Shown one piece after another: positions 24,834 through 34,461 of a stretch of 64,000 nt of DNA. The stretch comes from Mycolicibacterium peregrinum. GTDB lineage: Bacteria; Actinomycetota; Actinomycetes; Mycobacteriales; Mycobacteriaceae. The notes under the pieces were generated by a model, which was given only the letters and a program-made list of their open reading frames with translations, ran no database searches and was not told the origin of the DNA. The translations under genes and the position numbers were made by a program. Numbering within the stretch: position 1 is the stretch's first letter; each line of letters starts with the position of its first letter. The stretch lies in NCBI RefSeq assembly GCF_001665625.1, contig NZ_LZSY01000087.1:49440-113439 (forward strand). Reading direction: 5' to 3'.

Positions 24834-27800
24834 TTACTCCGGATCGGTGGGCTCCGGTGCTTTTGGTGTGACGATCGGCTCGGGTGATCGGGCAAAGGTG
24901 ATCGTGGATACCGCAACGGAGATGACCGACAGCAGCGCCGCCAGTTGCACCCACGGCGAGTGTCCGACATACCCGTCGACCGACCGCCACGGGTACTGGC
25001 TCAGCGCCGCACCGGCCAGCGTCAGCCCGCCCGCCGCTACGGCGACCGTCAGCCTCTCCTGCCAGGCGTCGCGATTACGCAGCAGGTAGCGCACTCCCAG
25101 GGCGGCACCCGCTACAAGTAATCCCGGCAGACCCGACAGCGCCGTACCCACCGCGAGTACCGCGGCCGCCGCCAGCGGCCGCGCCGGCTGCCACGGCTGC
25201 ACAGGATCGAGATCCAGATCGCGGCGCCGCGCCGGCCACAGGGCCAACAGGGCCAGCACCGGCAGCAGTGCGAGTCCACCGATCAACCCGATGCGGTAGG
25301 GCCGGTTCGAGGGGAAGGACAACGTGACGGGTCCACTCTCGCCGGCCGGGATCACCCAGCCCTGCTGCCAACCGTTGATCTTCACCGGCTTCAGTGCGGT
25401 GCCATCGGCGGTCCGCGCGATCCATCCCGGGTTCACGCTTTCGGGCACCACCAGGGCCCGCGGTTTCCCTGATGCCGGCAACTCGACCTGCCTGCGGTCC
25501 GGTGACCACACCGGTGCGGCGACGGGAGTTGTTGTGGCCACGCGTAGCTGAGCGGCCTCCGGGGTATTGAGGACGACCCCGTCGACGACGAACGCTGCGC
25601 CCGGGCTCACCAGGAGTTCCTGTTGGCCGGCGGGCAGGGTGACCGGGCCGGTCCGGCAGGGTTGGGCCGCAATCGGATCACCGTCGAGTAGTGCCCCCAC
25701 GGTGGTGCGCACCGAGGTCTGGATGAACTGCCCGGCCACGCCGATGATGGGACCCTGACCGCACGGAAGTGACACCGTCCGTTTGCGATTGGCGGCGGAG
25801 TCGGCGGGGGCGACAGGCTTGCCGTGGACGTCGAGGACGGTCAGTTCGGCCAGCCCGGGCGGCTTGAGCTGGTCGAAGCCCAGCGAGGTGCGGTCGATGA
25901 TGTCGTTCCAGGCGAGCAGCGACACGGTGATGGTGTCGGTCACCCGCGGTTTGAGGTGCGCGGTCTGAGCCTCACCGTTGCCGGGGAGCTTGTGTACCTG
26001 CGGACCGTCGCCCAGGTCGATCGAGACCAGCGTCGGATGCGCCGGCGGTTGGCTGGCGCCGGGATCGATCCGCAGCGCGCCAACCTCGGTGGGCGCAGGC
26101 AGTTTCAGCGTCAGCGTGGGCGGCGCCTTGAACTGAACGACGCGCTGCGGCGCGGTCCAGGACGTCCGCGGGTCGCCGTCGGTGGCGGCATAGGCCGAAC
26201 CGAGCACGTCGATCGGATCGGCGTCACCGGAGGCGCGGGTGGTTCCGGGTTGGGCGACCAGATCGGCGAGTTTGGGTCCCTGGCGGGACCGGATCCACAC
26301 CGTCGGCTCGACTTCGGTGGGGGCGGGCACCGTGAGCGTGCGGCTGAGGTTCACCGGCTCCTCGGAGGCCAGCGCCAGTGCAGCCGCGCACCGGACCCCG
26401 GCCGGGCTGTCGGCGCAGCCGGTCCGGCCCAGGAGTTCTGTGCCCAGGTCCCATTGTGCGACAACCGAATCCGCTGGAGGACCGGGAACCTCCACGGTGT
26501 GCCGCAGGTTGATGGGGTGCGCGAATCCAGAGGCGTCGTACTGGGTGACGGACAGATCGGTGATGCCGAACTGCACGCCGGGCGAACCGTCGTTGGTGGC
26601 GACCGCGGTGACCCGGACCCACGGCGTTTCACCGACCGGCAGCGGGATGGTCAACTGCTGGCCGGCGGTGTCGAAGCGCAGGCTGCTGGTGCCGGTCGCG
26701 GTGGCCACCTCGATGCGGCGCACCTGGGCACCGACCGCCGTCGCGCTGGGGGTGATGGTCAAGGTGGCGTTGGTGACCGGGTGATCGAAATCGACCTGCA
26801 ACCACTGGCCGACCGCGGCCTGAAGGGCGTTGGACACCCACGACGTCGAGCCGTCGCTGTCGATGGCGGCAGCGGGTCCGGTGGCCGGCGCGACGTTGGG
26901 CAGTGCGGTGGAGTCCGCGGCCGAACTGGACACCGACACCCGTCCGCCGTTCCACTTGCCGTAGACCGGTGCGGCCCCGTCGGTCGGGTAGTCCGGGACC
27001 CGATTGTGGGTATGGCGGGCGTCGTCGGGGGTGCGGATCGCCGAGGCGTGGTCGTCGACGCGGCCGTAGTCGATCTCGCGCGCGGTCGGGGTGTCGGTGA
27101 CGATCACCCCGGCCGATCCGTCGGGTTGTACCGGCAGGCCGGCCCGTTCGGCATCGGCGGTCAGCAGCATCGGCCCCAGTGGGGGTCGGCCGGCCAGGCG
27201 TCGGCGTTCGTCGAGACGCAGCAGCGCCTCGGGTGCACCGGCCACCCGGGTCATCGCGTCGGTGTCGACCAGATAGGGCGCGGCCGGGTTGGTTCCGCCG
27301 GTGTCCACCCGATAGATCTCGACGGCGGGGTACTGCGGTCGCAGACCACTGTCGGCGACGAAGCCCTCCAGCGTCCCGGGACCCGACGAGTCGCCGAACT
27401 CGGCGACCTTGGACAGTCCGGGAGACCCTTCGATCGACCGGTGCACCAGCACCGGCCGGGCTGACCGGGACACGTCGGGATCCAGATCGTTGCGCAGTAC
27501 GACATACGAAATGCCTTGCCGGGCAAGGGTGTCTGCGAGTCCCGCAGAAGGGCGGCCGGCGGCGAACAACCGCTGCACCGAATCCAGTGCGCGGATCGTC
27601 TCCGGCGGTGTCAGCGGGATCGAATCCCGCACCCCCCACGGGCTGGATCCGAGCACCTGTAACGGCTCGTCGTGGCTGTTGCCCCAGGTCTGGGTGGCGA
27701 ACGGGGCGCCGGGTGCGACCAGGACCCGGCCCCGGTCGGTGTTGTGTTCGTCGAGCCAGTCCGCGGTGTCGTGCCAGTACTGCGGGATGGCGGTGAAGGT

Positions 27801-29105
27801 TCCGGCGGGGGCGATCCGGCCCGTCCAGGCGAGCGAGGTTCCGGCGGCCAGTGCGGCGAGCACCACGATCGCCACCGCGATGCGCTTGTCGCGTTCGGGC
27901 CGGGCGAATGCCCGCACCCACACCGGCAGGGCCGCGCTGCCCGGCAGCGGGATCCGGCCCAACAGATGAGCCAGACCCAGCGCCAGCGGTAGCCGCAGCA
28001 CCGGATCGAGCTTGGCCAGGTTGCGCAGCGGCGTGCCTGTGCCGTCCAGGAAATCCTGGACCGCCGTCGCGACCGGGGAGCCCAGCCCCCCGGAATAGCC
28101 CAGGCCCAGCAGGACCACGCCGATCAACAGCATGGTGATCAGCCGGCCCCGCGCAGGCATTGAGCGCAGCGCCAACCCGGCCAGGCCGGCTGCCGCCACC
28201 AAGGTCGTGGCCAGCACCGCGACCGTGCTCGTCACCAGTGACGCCGCCGCAGTGGCGGTAGACGCCACGAACGGGGTCCAGGTATGGGTGCCGCGCAGCA
28301 TCTCGGTCAATGACATCCACTGCGTGGTGACGCCCGAGGATTCGATGAAGTCCAGGAACGGCGGACTGATCCGACCGAGCATCACCAGCGCCACGACCCA
28401 CCAGGCGACGGCGAGTGCCGTGCAGCCGAACCACCACGCGGTAAACCGCCACCACAGCCGGTTCGGGCGGTGGCAGGCCCACCAGATGATCGCTGCCAGG
28501 CAGCCGGTCAGGGTGGCGACGGCGTTCACCGCGCCCATCAGCGCCACGGCGCCCGCCGACCGGGCAGCCATCAGCCGCAGGTTCCGATCCTGGCGGAACG
28601 CCAGGATCATCGGTACCAGCACCCACGGCGCCAGCATCATCGGCAGCGTCTCGGACGAGATCGCGCCGAGGGTGGTCAGCACGCGGGGTGACAGCGTGAA
28701 GGCGAGTGCGCCGAGGACACGCGAACCGGTGCTGCCGATGCCCAGGAGTTCGGCCAGGCGCAGCATGCCCCAGAAACCCACGGTCAACAGCAGGGCCCAC
28801 CACAGTCGTTGCGTGACCCAGCCGGGAATCCCCAGCAGATCGCCGGCCAGGAAGAACGCGCCGTGGGGGAAGAGGTAGCCGTAGGCCTGGTTCTGCGCCT
28901 GCCCGAACGGCAGGTCGCTGTTCCACAGATTGAAGGCGCGAGCCAGGAACCTCAGGGGATTGGCAGTGAGGTCCAGCTTCGTGTCGGGTGAAATCTCTCC
29001 GGGCGACTGGGCGAAAGTCAGGAGCAGTGTCGCCGCGGCGACCACCCACAACCAGCGCCGCGACAGTGGCGCGTCGAGCGCCCGCCGCGTTAGCGGCACA
29101 TCCAA
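24834..29105 (-). CDS. aftD: Arabinofuranosyltransferase AftD
   Basis: A 1423-residue GT-C membrane enzyme orthologous to Rv0236c. AftD adds alpha-1,3/1,5-arabinofuranose branches to arabinogalactan and lipoarabinomannan, using decaprenyl-phosphoryl arabinose on the outer membrane face. The N-terminal 400 residues hold many helices, and a conserved Asp is expected in the first extracellular loop (GEISPDTKLDL). Long periplasmic beta domains of the discoidin/carbohydrate-binding kind follow (two stretches with SWVSNALQ and SWTAP), and C-terminal helices close it. The start is TTG 29105 or GTG 29099, immediately after the stop of the small Rv0236A gene, indicating an operon. Confidence 0.95.
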   Translation of the reverse strand: MDVPLTRRALDAPLSRRWLWVVAAATLLLTFAQSPGEISPDTKLDLTANPLRFLARAFNLWNSDLPFGQAQNQAYGYLFPHGAFFLAGDLLGIPGWVTQRLWWALLLTVGFWGMLRLAELLGIGSTGSRVLGALAFTLSPRVLTTLGAISSETLPMMLAPWVLVPMILAFRQDRNLRLMAARSAGAVALMGAVNAVATLTGCLAAIIWWACHRPNRLWWRFTAWWFGCTALAVAWWVVALVMLGRISPPFLDFIESSGVTTQWMSLTEMLRGTHTWTPFVASTATAAASLVTSTVAVLATTLVAAAGLAGLALRSMPARGRLITMLLIGVVLLGLGYSGGLGSPVATAVQDFLDGTGTPLRNLAKLDPVLRLPLALGLAHLLGRIPLPGSAALPVWVRAFARPERDKRIAVAIVVLAALAAGTSLAWTGRIAPAGTFTAIPQYWHDTADWLDEHNTDRGRVLVAPGAPFATQTWGNSHDEPLQVLGSSPWGVRDSIPLTPPETIRALDSVQRLFAAGRPSAGLADTLARQGISYVVLRNDLDPDVSRSARPVLVHRSIEGSPGLSKVAEFGDSSGPGTLEGFVADSGLRPQYPAVEIYRVDTGGTNPAAPYLVDTDAMTRVAGAPEALLRLDERRRLAGRPPLGPMLLTADAERAGLPVQPDGSAGVIVTDTPTAREIDYGRVDDHASAIRTPDDARHTHNRVPDYPTDGAAPVYGKWNGGRVSVSSSAADSTALPNVAPATGPAAAIDSDGSTSWVSNALQAAVGQWLQVDFDHPVTNATLTITPSATAVGAQVRRIEVATATGTSSLRFDTAGQQLTIPLPVGETPWVRVTAVATNDGSPGVQFGITDLSVTQYDASGFAHPINLRHTVEVPGPPADSVVAQWDLGTELLGRTGCADSPAGVRCAAALALASEEPVNLSRTLTVPAPTEVEPTVWIRSRQGPKLADLVAQPGTTRASGDADPIDVLGSAYAATDGDPRTSWTAPQRVVQFKAPPTLTLKLPAPTEVGALRIDPGASQPPAHPTLVSIDLGDGPQVHKLPGNGEAQTAHLKPRVTDTITVSLLAWNDIIDRTSLGFDQLKPPGLAELTVLDVHGKPVAPADSAANRKRTVSLPCGQGPIIGVAGQFIQTSVRTTVGALLDGDPIAAQPCRTGPVTLPAGQQELLVSPGAAFVVDGVVLNTPEAAQLRVATTTPVAAPVWSPDRRQVELPASGKPRALVVPESVNPGWIARTADGTALKPVKINGWQQGWVIPAGESGPVTLSFPSNRPYRIGLIGGLALLPVLALLALWPARRRDLDLDPVQPWQPARPLAAAAVLAVGTALSGLPGLLVAGAALGVRYLLRNRDAWQERLTVAVAAGGLTLAGAALSQYPWRSVDGYVGHSPWVQLAALLSVISVAVSTITFARSPEPIVTPKAPEPTDPE

Positions 29106-29106
29106 G

Positions 29107-29280
29107 CTAGGACCGGTCGCCGTACTCGACCCTGTTGAGCACCGATGACGCCGGGTCGCCCGCTTGCAGCGGAGGCTTCGTGTCCTGCTGCACCATTAGC
29201 GTCACACCGAAAACGGCAGCCGCCCCCAACAGCAGGCCGACGACAATGCTGGCCGCGGAGGGTATGACGAACCGGTTCAC
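29107..29280 (-). CDS. Small membrane/secreted protein, Rv0236A orthologue (DUF2613)
   Basis: A 57-residue gene easily missed because of its size and GTG start. It begins MNRFVIPSAASIVVGLLLG, a single transmembrane or signal-anchor helix, followed by a short polar tail ending in LNRVEYGDRS. It corresponds to Rv0236A, always found just before aftD. TAGGTT lies six bases before the GTG, so the aftD transcript is probably leaderless and starts on this gene. It may be an AftD accessory subunit, which is an inference from conserved linkage. Confidence 0.85.
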   Translation of the reverse strand: MNRFVIPSAASIVVGLLLGAAAVFGVTLMVQQDTKPPLQAGDPASSVLNRVEYGDRS

Positions 29281-29383
29281 CCGGCCAACCTAGCACGGCA
29301 ACACCGCCGATCAGTGCCAGGTGGACGTGGGTCGACACGCAGAGAATCGATTACGGCTTGCTCAGCGGCTAAGGTCGGGCCTC
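29281..29383. promoter_or_regulatory. Divergent promoter region, Rv0236A-aftD and lpqI
   Basis: Minus strand: TAGGTT six bases before GTG 29280. Plus strand: TAAGGT (29370-29375) eight bases before ATG 29384. Both suggest leaderless or nearly leaderless transcripts. Confidence 0.5.
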
Positions 29384-30520
29384 ATGGCTTCACCGCGCCT
29401 CGTCGCAACTTTCGCAGCGTTGTCCGGACTGTTGCTGGCCTGCTCCCCGAGCACGCCGGCGCCGGAGTCTCAGTCTTCTGACACGAAGCCGATGTCCACC
29501 CACGCACCGATGCCCGCCGCGCCGGTATGCGATGTGGCGGCCCTGTCGCCCCGCGACAAGTTGGCCCAGTTGCTGACCGTCGGGGTCAAGGACGCGGACG
29601 ACGCGCGTTCGGTGGTGAGCAGCCAGCACGTCGGCGGCATCATGATCGGCAGCTGGACCGACCTGTCGATGGTCAACGAAGGATCCCTGCGCGATATCTC
29701 GGCCGCCGGCCCGCTGCCGTTGGCGGTCACCGTTGACGAAGAGGGCGGCCGGGTTTCGCGGCTGTCCTCGCTGATCGGCGAGCAGCCGTCGGCGCGGGTG
29801 CTGGCCCAGACCAAATCCGTCGACGAGGTGTACGGCATCGCGCTGGAGCGCGGCCAGAAGATGCGCGGCCTCGGCATCACGGTCGACTTCGCGCCCGTCG
29901 TCGACGTCACCTCCGATCCCGACGACACCGTCATCGGTGACCGGTCCTTCGGTGACGACCCGGCCAAGGTCACCGAGTACGCCGGTGCCTATGCCCGCGG
30001 GCTGCGGGAGGCCGGGGTGCTCCCGGTGCTCAAGCACTTCCCGGGACACGGACACGGCTCGGGTGACTCGCACACCGGCTCGGTGACCACCCCGCCGCTC
30101 GAGGAGCTCAAGGCCAACGATCTGCTGCCCTACGCCACCTTGACCACCCAGGCCCCGGTGGCCGTCATGGTCGGACACCTGGAGGTGCCGGGCCTGACCG
30201 GTACCGATCCGGCCAGCCTCAGCCCCGCCGCGTATGAGCTGCTGCGTTCGGGCGGATACGGCGGCCCGGGCTTCAACGGGCTGGTCTACACCGACGACCT
30301 GTCCAGCATGGCCGCGATCAACCAGCGCTACGGAGTGGCTGCTGCGGTGCTCAAGGCATTCCAGGCCGGGGCCGACAACGCGCTGTGGATCACCACCGAC
30401 GAGGTGCCCGCGGTGCTCGACGGCCTGGAGAAGGCGTTGGCCGACGGCCAACTGAACCAGGCCGCCGTGGATGCGGCGGTGCAGCGCAATATTGACGCCA
30501 AGGGTGGGGTGCACTGCTAG
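29384..30520 (+). CDS. lpqI: LpqI, lipoprotein beta-N-acetylglucosaminidase (GH3, NagZ-like)
   Basis: A 378-residue lipoprotein that removes N-acetylglucosamine from peptidoglycan turnover fragments outside the membrane. The signal peptide ends in the lipobox LLAC, with the acylated Cys at residue 20. The GH3 motif KHFPGHG is at 217-223, the catalytic Asp/His dyad at Asp228 and His230 (GDSH), and the nucleophile Asp at about 304 (VYTDD). The start at 29384 gives a proper signal peptide, unlike the longer frame. Orthologue of Rv0237. Confidence 0.93.
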   Translation: MASPRLVATFAALSGLLLACSPSTPAPESQSSDTKPMSTHAPMPAAPVCDVAALSPRDKLAQLLTVGVKDADDARSVVSSQHVGGIMIGSWTDLSMVNEGSLRDISAAGPLPLAVTVDEEGGRVSRLSSLIGEQPSARVLAQTKSVDEVYGIALERGQKMRGLGITVDFAPVVDVTSDPDDTVIGDRSFGDDPAKVTEYAGAYARGLREAGVLPVLKHFPGHGHGSGDSHTGSVTTPPLEELKANDLLPYATLTTQAPVAVMVGHLEVPGLTGTDPASLSPAAYELLRSGGYGGPGFNGLVYTDDLSSMAAINQRYGVAAAVLKAFQAGADNALWITTDEVPAVLDGLEKALADGQLNQAAVDAAVQRNIDAKGGVHC

Positions 30521-30560
30521 CAGCTCGCTGAGCTGCTGCCCTGTTCCTCAACCGGACGCT

Positions 30561-30566
30561 TATCCT
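30561..30566 (+). promoter_or_regulatory. -10 hexamer for a leaderless tetR mRNA
   Basis: TATCCT followed by six bases and the ATG at 30573. It supports that start over the longer upstream frame overlapping lpqI. Confidence 0.55.
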
Positions 30567-30572
30567 GTTCGG

Positions 30573-31196
30573 ATGGCAGGTGGAACCAAGCGGCTGCCGC
30601 GGGCTGTGCGTGAACAGCAGATGCTCGACGCCGCGGTGCAGATTTTCTCGGTCAACGGCTATCACGAGACGTCGATGGACGCGATCGCCGCCGAGGCCGA
30701 GATCTCCAAGCCGATGCTGTACCTCTACTACGGCTCCAAAGAAGAACTGTTCGGCGCCTGCCTCGACCGGGAGCTGACCCGGTTCGTGGACGTGGTGCGC
30801 GGGGAGATCGACTTCACCCAGAGCCCCAAGGATCTGCTGCGCAGTGCCGTGCTGGCGTTCCTCACCTACATCGATGCCAACCGGGCCTCCTGGATGGTGC
30901 TCTATACCCAGGCCACCAGCTCACAGGCATTCGCGCACACGGTCCGGGAAGGCCGCGACCGGATCATCGATCTGGTGGCCAGGCTGCTCAGCACCGGTAC
31001 GCGTAATCCTCAGCCCGACAGCGACTTCGAGATGATGGCGGTGGCGCTGGTGGGCGCCGGCGAGGCGATCGCCAGCCGGGTCAGCACCGGAGATGCCGAC
31101 GTGAACGAGGCGGCCGAGCTGATGATCAACCTGTTCTGGCGCGGTCTGAAGGGCACGCCCTCGGACGCGGGAACGCAGTCGGTCACGACGAGCTGA
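30573..31196 (+). CDS. TetR-family regulator (Rv0238 orthologue)
   Basis: A 207-residue TetR repressor: HTH in YHETSMDAIAAEAEISKPMLYLYYGSK, then a helical ligand domain. It follows lpqI as in M. tuberculosis. Its targets are unknown; the -10 at 30561 suggests its own promoter. It is the last gene of the conserved block before the accessory island. Confidence 0.88.
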   Translation: MAGGTKRLPRAVREQQMLDAAVQIFSVNGYHETSMDAIAAEAEISKPMLYLYYGSKEELFGACLDRELTRFVDVVRGEIDFTQSPKDLLRSAVLAFLTYIDANRASWMVLYTQATSSQAFAHTVREGRDRIIDLVARLLSTGTRNPQPDSDFEMMAVALVGAGEAIASRVSTGDADVNEAAELMINLFWRGLKGTPSDAGTQSVTTS

Positions 31197-31250
31197 TCGG
31201 CATCGCCGGCAGCGGGCCACCGTCGACCAAGTATCCCGGATGCAGGTGAA

Positions 31251-31760
31251 ATGAAGCTGATCACAACTCTTTTCGCGACGATTCTGTTGGTCTCCACAAG
31301 CTCATGTGGATTCTTCGGCAAAGATCAGCCTGCTGGCGAAGGCGCGGCGACGACGGAGCCAGTTTCATTGACCGTCACCGAGGCGGCGCGGGCGGTCGCG
31401 GGTTACGTGTCGATGATCGTCGGCAGGCCCATCGATCCCGATCCCGCCTTCGCGGCCTTGCATGGTTGCCGCACGAATGCGGGAATGATGCCGGACGGGC
31501 CGCCCTGGCGGGTGTACCGCCAAGCCTCGATTCCCGATCCCGCGCCCGAGCTCGTCCAGGCAGCCCTGACCCGGATCGACACCCTGCTCGATCAGGGGTT
31601 CCAACCCATACCGTGGACCCGCCCAGAGCCGGAACCGCCGCACAACAAAGCCTACGAGGACAGCCGGGGGTACAGCGTCTCGGTACAGGCTGAAATCAGT
31701 CCGGCCAGTACCTACAGACTCGACGTGTCCGCGACCTCGCCGTGCGCCAACGAGGATTAA
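31251..31760 (+). CDS. Putative lipoprotein
   Basis: A 169-residue exported protein with a signal peptide and lipobox-like TSSC (Cys at residue 19). The mature part has a Cys pair (HGCRTNAG and SATSPC) that could form a disulphide, and a Pro-rich middle. I recognise no domain. Its plan (lipobox, about 30-residue helix, Cys, beta region, terminal Cys) resembles that of the lipoprotein at 40801. Its 3' end overlaps the convergent methyltransferase by 4 bases. Confidence 0.7.
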   Translation: MKLITTLFATILLVSTSSCGFFGKDQPAGEGAATTEPVSLTVTEAARAVAGYVSMIVGRPIDPDPAFAALHGCRTNAGMMPDGPPWRVYRQASIPDPAPELVQAALTRIDTLLDQGFQPIPWTRPEPEPPHNKAYEDSRGYSVSVQAEISPASTYRLDVSATSPCANED

Positions 31761-32845
31761 GCGGCCACACCCTCCACCAGGCTGAATGGTGATGCCGTCT
31801 CCACCACGCGAGTGAGCCGGAACCCGGCCTCCTGGTACAGCTTTCGGTAGTCGTCCTCGGTGCGTTCCCTCGCGGCGATCCCGATCAGCATCTCCATGTC
31901 GGTCCATTTGCCCAGGAACTCGCGGTCGTGGTCGGGAATCACTCCCTCGATCAGCAGCAGAGTGGTGCCCGGTGTCGCGGCGGCGCGCACATTGCGCAGG
32001 ATCGACAGTGCCTCGGTGTCGGGCCAGTCGTGAATGATGTTCTTCATGACGTAGGCGTCGGCGCCTGCGGGGACGCTGTCGAAGAAGGAGCCGGGGATGA
32101 CGCGGACTCGGTCGGCGGTTCCGTACTTGCCCAACATCGCCGGTGCTCCGTCGACCACCTGCGGCAGGTCGTAGAGCACGCCCCGGCTCCGCGGGGTGGC
32201 CTGCAGGATGGCCGCCAGCAGTCGGCCGTGCCCGCCGCCGACATCGGCGATGGTTCCGAACCGGGAGAAGTCGTAGGCGGCGACCACGGGGGCAATAGCC
32301 AGCTCGGAGACGCTGGTCATCGCGTCGTTGAAGATCGCGCCCAGTTCAGGCTCGGAGCCCATGTAGTCGAACGCCCCTTTGCCGCGCAGCCTCGGGATGA
32401 CCGCCTCGCCGGTGCGGACCGCATCGGCGAGATGGCTCCAGTGCTCCCGATGCTGGGGCGAGCCGACGAATTTGGCCATCCCGGCGATCGAGACGGGCGC
32501 GTCTGTGCGCAGCGTGTCGCCCAACGGATTAAGTGCGTAGCGTCCGTCGCGGGTGCGACGGAAGACGCCCTCGCTGACCAGCGCCCGCATCAGCCGGTCG
32601 AGGGTGTCGGGATTGGCCTCGACGCGGCGCGCCAGCTCCTCGGGGCGCAGCGGGCCGTCGGCCAGCGCGTCGGCCACTCCGAGTTGTGCGGCGGCGGTGA
32701 TGCCCTGGGCGACCCAGGCACCCAGGATCAGCTCCAGCATCGCCGCGGGCGGCGGGACCGCGCGCTGATGCACGCGACGCAGGTGGTGGCGAACGCGTTC
32801 GACCGCACGGACCAATCCGGCCGGCGGCACCTTGGCGGGAGTCAC
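31757..32845 (-). CDS. O-methyltransferase (acetylserotonin/hydroxyneurosporene OMT family)
   Basis: A 362-residue two-domain enzyme. The N-terminal winged-helix dimerisation domain (GVADALADGPLRPEELARRV) precedes a Methyltransf_2 domain with motif I IADVGGGHGRLLAAIL. The catalytic His is probably in MKNIIHDWPDTEA, a canonical motif of this family. It methylates hydroxyl groups of small natural products. In this accessory location a tailoring or detoxification role is likely. It is divergent from the jet operon. Confidence 0.85.
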   Translation of the reverse strand: MTPAKVPPAGLVRAVERVRHHLRRVHQRAVPPPAAMLELILGAWVAQGITAAAQLGVADALADGPLRPEELARRVEANPDTLDRLMRALVSEGVFRRTRDGRYALNPLGDTLRTDAPVSIAGMAKFVGSPQHREHWSHLADAVRTGEAVIPRLRGKGAFDYMGSEPELGAIFNDAMTSVSELAIAPVVAAYDFSRFGTIADVGGGHGRLLAAILQATPRSRGVLYDLPQVVDGAPAMLGKYGTADRVRVIPGSFFDSVPAGADAYVMKNIIHDWPDTEALSILRNVRAAATPGTTLLLIEGVIPDHDREFLGKWTDMEMLIGIAARERTEDDYRKLYQEAGFRLTRVVETASPFSLVEGVAA

Positions 32846-32947
32846 CGGATGACTCTAGGGCAGCTGGGCTGAGGTGTCGGTCACTATGGCCGGTCTGATA
32901 GTCAACAGCAAACCGAACTGGCGTCGGAACCTGTTGCGTCGGCCGCC

Positions 32948-32953
32948 TAGAGT
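32948..32953 (+). promoter_or_regulatory. -10 hexamer of the jet operon
   Basis: TAGAGT, exactly seven bases before the ATG of the small leader frame at 32961. This spacing predicts a transcript starting on that ATG. Confidence 0.5.
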
Positions 32954-32960
32954 GGTGCGA

Positions 32961-32996
32961 ATGTTCAACGCGACCGAAGAACCCGATAATGCCTGA
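32961..32996 (+). CDS. Possible leaderless 11-residue leader peptide overlapping jetA
   Basis: The frame reads [11 protein letters not shown] and stops at 32994-32996, five bases past the first base of jetA, in a different frame. With the -10 at 32948 it would be translated from the very 5' end of the mRNA. jetA itself has no strong ribosome binding site, so termination of the leader peptide near the jetA ATG could deliver ribosomes to it. The peptide sequence itself is not recognised. Confidence 0.35.
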   Translation: MFNATEEPDNA

Positions 32997-34461
32997 GGCA
33001 GGCACCGGCAGCTCGTCGCTGGACCAGCTCTACCAGCTCCATCGCGAGGTGGCCGATTCGCGCTCGTTGCGGCTCCTGGTGACGAACAACCTGGCCACCT
33101 ACCTGACGCTGATGGAACGCCACCTGGACCGCGGCGCCAAGCTCACCGAGACCGACCTGGTGGTCCGGCTGGAACGCGACCTCGCCGACCTCGGCTCCGA
33201 AACGGACCAGTCGGGTCTGGCCCTGATCAAGCACTGGGCCAGCCAGGGCTGGCTGCACCGGATCACCGAGCAGTCCGGTGACACCGAACGCAATGTCTGC
33301 TACCTCACCTACGAGGCGCGGGCCGTGCTGGATTTCGCCCGCCGCATGCGACGCGAGGACACCGTCGCCACCGGCGGTTCGATCACCGGGATCGCGGCCG
33401 GTCTGCGCCGCGTGGCCGGCCAGGTCAGCAATGACCCCGATCGCATCCGTGCCGACATCGAAGCCGAAATCGCCAAGCTGCGTGATGAATTGGATGCTCT
33501 CGAGCAGGGACAGCGGCCGGAACCCGACCTGGTCGACGTCGAAGACGAGGCACGAGCCATCGCCTTGCAGATGGAGCAGATCGTCTCCGACATCGGGCAG
33601 TACGGCGCCATGCTGAACCGCATCACCACCCGACTGCTGGATGCCTCCGCCGATACCGATCTCGGCTACCGGGAGCGCCAACGCCAGCTTTTCGACGACT
33701 ACGAGTCGCTGTTCGCCTCGCGGGAGAGTGCGTCCTACAGCGCCTTCACCCGAATGATCCAGGACCCCGAGCAGCGGGCTGCGCTGGTGGCCGACATCGA
33801 GGCGGTGACCCGTGAGTTGCCGCACCTGGACCCGGGCCTGCGCGAGGTGATGACGGGTTTCTTCGGCCTGGTGTCGGCGCAGACGGCCGAGGTGGGCCGC
33901 ACCCGCCAGCGCTGCGCCCGACGGATCAAACGCTTCGTCGCGTCCGGCACGCTGGAACACAGCCGCGGCGTCACCCGTCAGCTCAACGACGCCCTGGCCA
34001 GCGCGCAGGAGCTGCTCAGCGTTTCGCTCGCCGACAGCCGCATCGGCATCGAGGTTCCGCTGGTCCGAACGGACTTCAATTCGATTGGCGCCGTGGCATT
34101 CAAGATTCGTGACGCCGTCCCGCCGTCGCAGGCCGAACCCTCGCACGGTGAGGTGAACTTGTCGGCCTTCTCCGCACTGGCGTCCCAGGTGGACGCCGCT
34201 GAGCTCGCCGAGTTGATCAACGGCGCGGTGGCGGACGGGCCATTGTCGCTACCCGACGCGATCGGCATGCTGGACGCGGCGTACCTGGGGCACGTCATCG
34301 TGCTGTGGTCCTGGGCACTCAAGCAACAGGTGGGAGAACCGGGCGACGGTCCTTCGGTCCGGGTGCGGTTCCGGTCTCTGGAGGGTGCCGACCGCGAAAT
34401 CGAAATCCCCCGACTGGTTTTCAACGAACCGATCCCTACTGCCAGCGAGAGCATGCTATGA
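32989..34461 (+). CDS. jetA: JetA/MksF-like kleisin subunit (DUF3375) of a Wadjet-type SMC complex
   Basis: A 490-residue protein matching the DUF3375 pattern: an N-terminal winged-helix region ([20 protein letters not shown] onward), a long helical middle with coiled-coil segments ([18 protein letters not shown]) and a C-terminal winged domain ending [17 protein letters not shown]. In Wadjet, JetA bridges the JetC heads as the kleisin. The stop overlaps the jetB ATG (ATGA). Related mycobacterial Ept proteins limit plasmid maintenance in M. smegmatis. Confidence 0.88.
   Translation: MPEAGTGSSSLDQLYQLHREVADSRSLRLLVTNNLATYLTLMERHLDRGAKLTETDLVVRLERDLADLGSETDQSGLALIKHWASQGWLHRITEQSGDTERNVCYLTYEARAVLDFARRMRREDTVATGGSITGIAAGLRRVAGQVSNDPDRIRADIEAEIAKLRDELDALEQGQRPEPDLVDVEDEARAIALQMEQIVSDIGQYGAMLNRITTRLLDASADTDLGYRERQRQLFDDYESLFASRESASYSAFTRMIQDPEQRAALVADIEAVTRELPHLDPGLREVMTGFFGLVSAQTAEVGRTRQRCARRIKRFVASGTLEHSRGVTRQLNDALASAQELLSVSLADSRIGIEVPLVRTDFNSIGAVAFKIRDAVPPSQAEPSHGEVNLSAFSALASQVDAAELAELINGAVADGPLSLPDAIGMLDAAYLGHVIVLWSWALKQQVGEPGDGPSVRVRFRSLEGADREIEIPRLVFNEPIPTASESML

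Noticed and set aside
25824..29049. Long frames on both strands inside aftD (25824-27464 plus, 26629-29049 minus in another frame)
   Set aside because: They are shadows of the aftD reading frame with Arg/Gly/Pro-rich translations.
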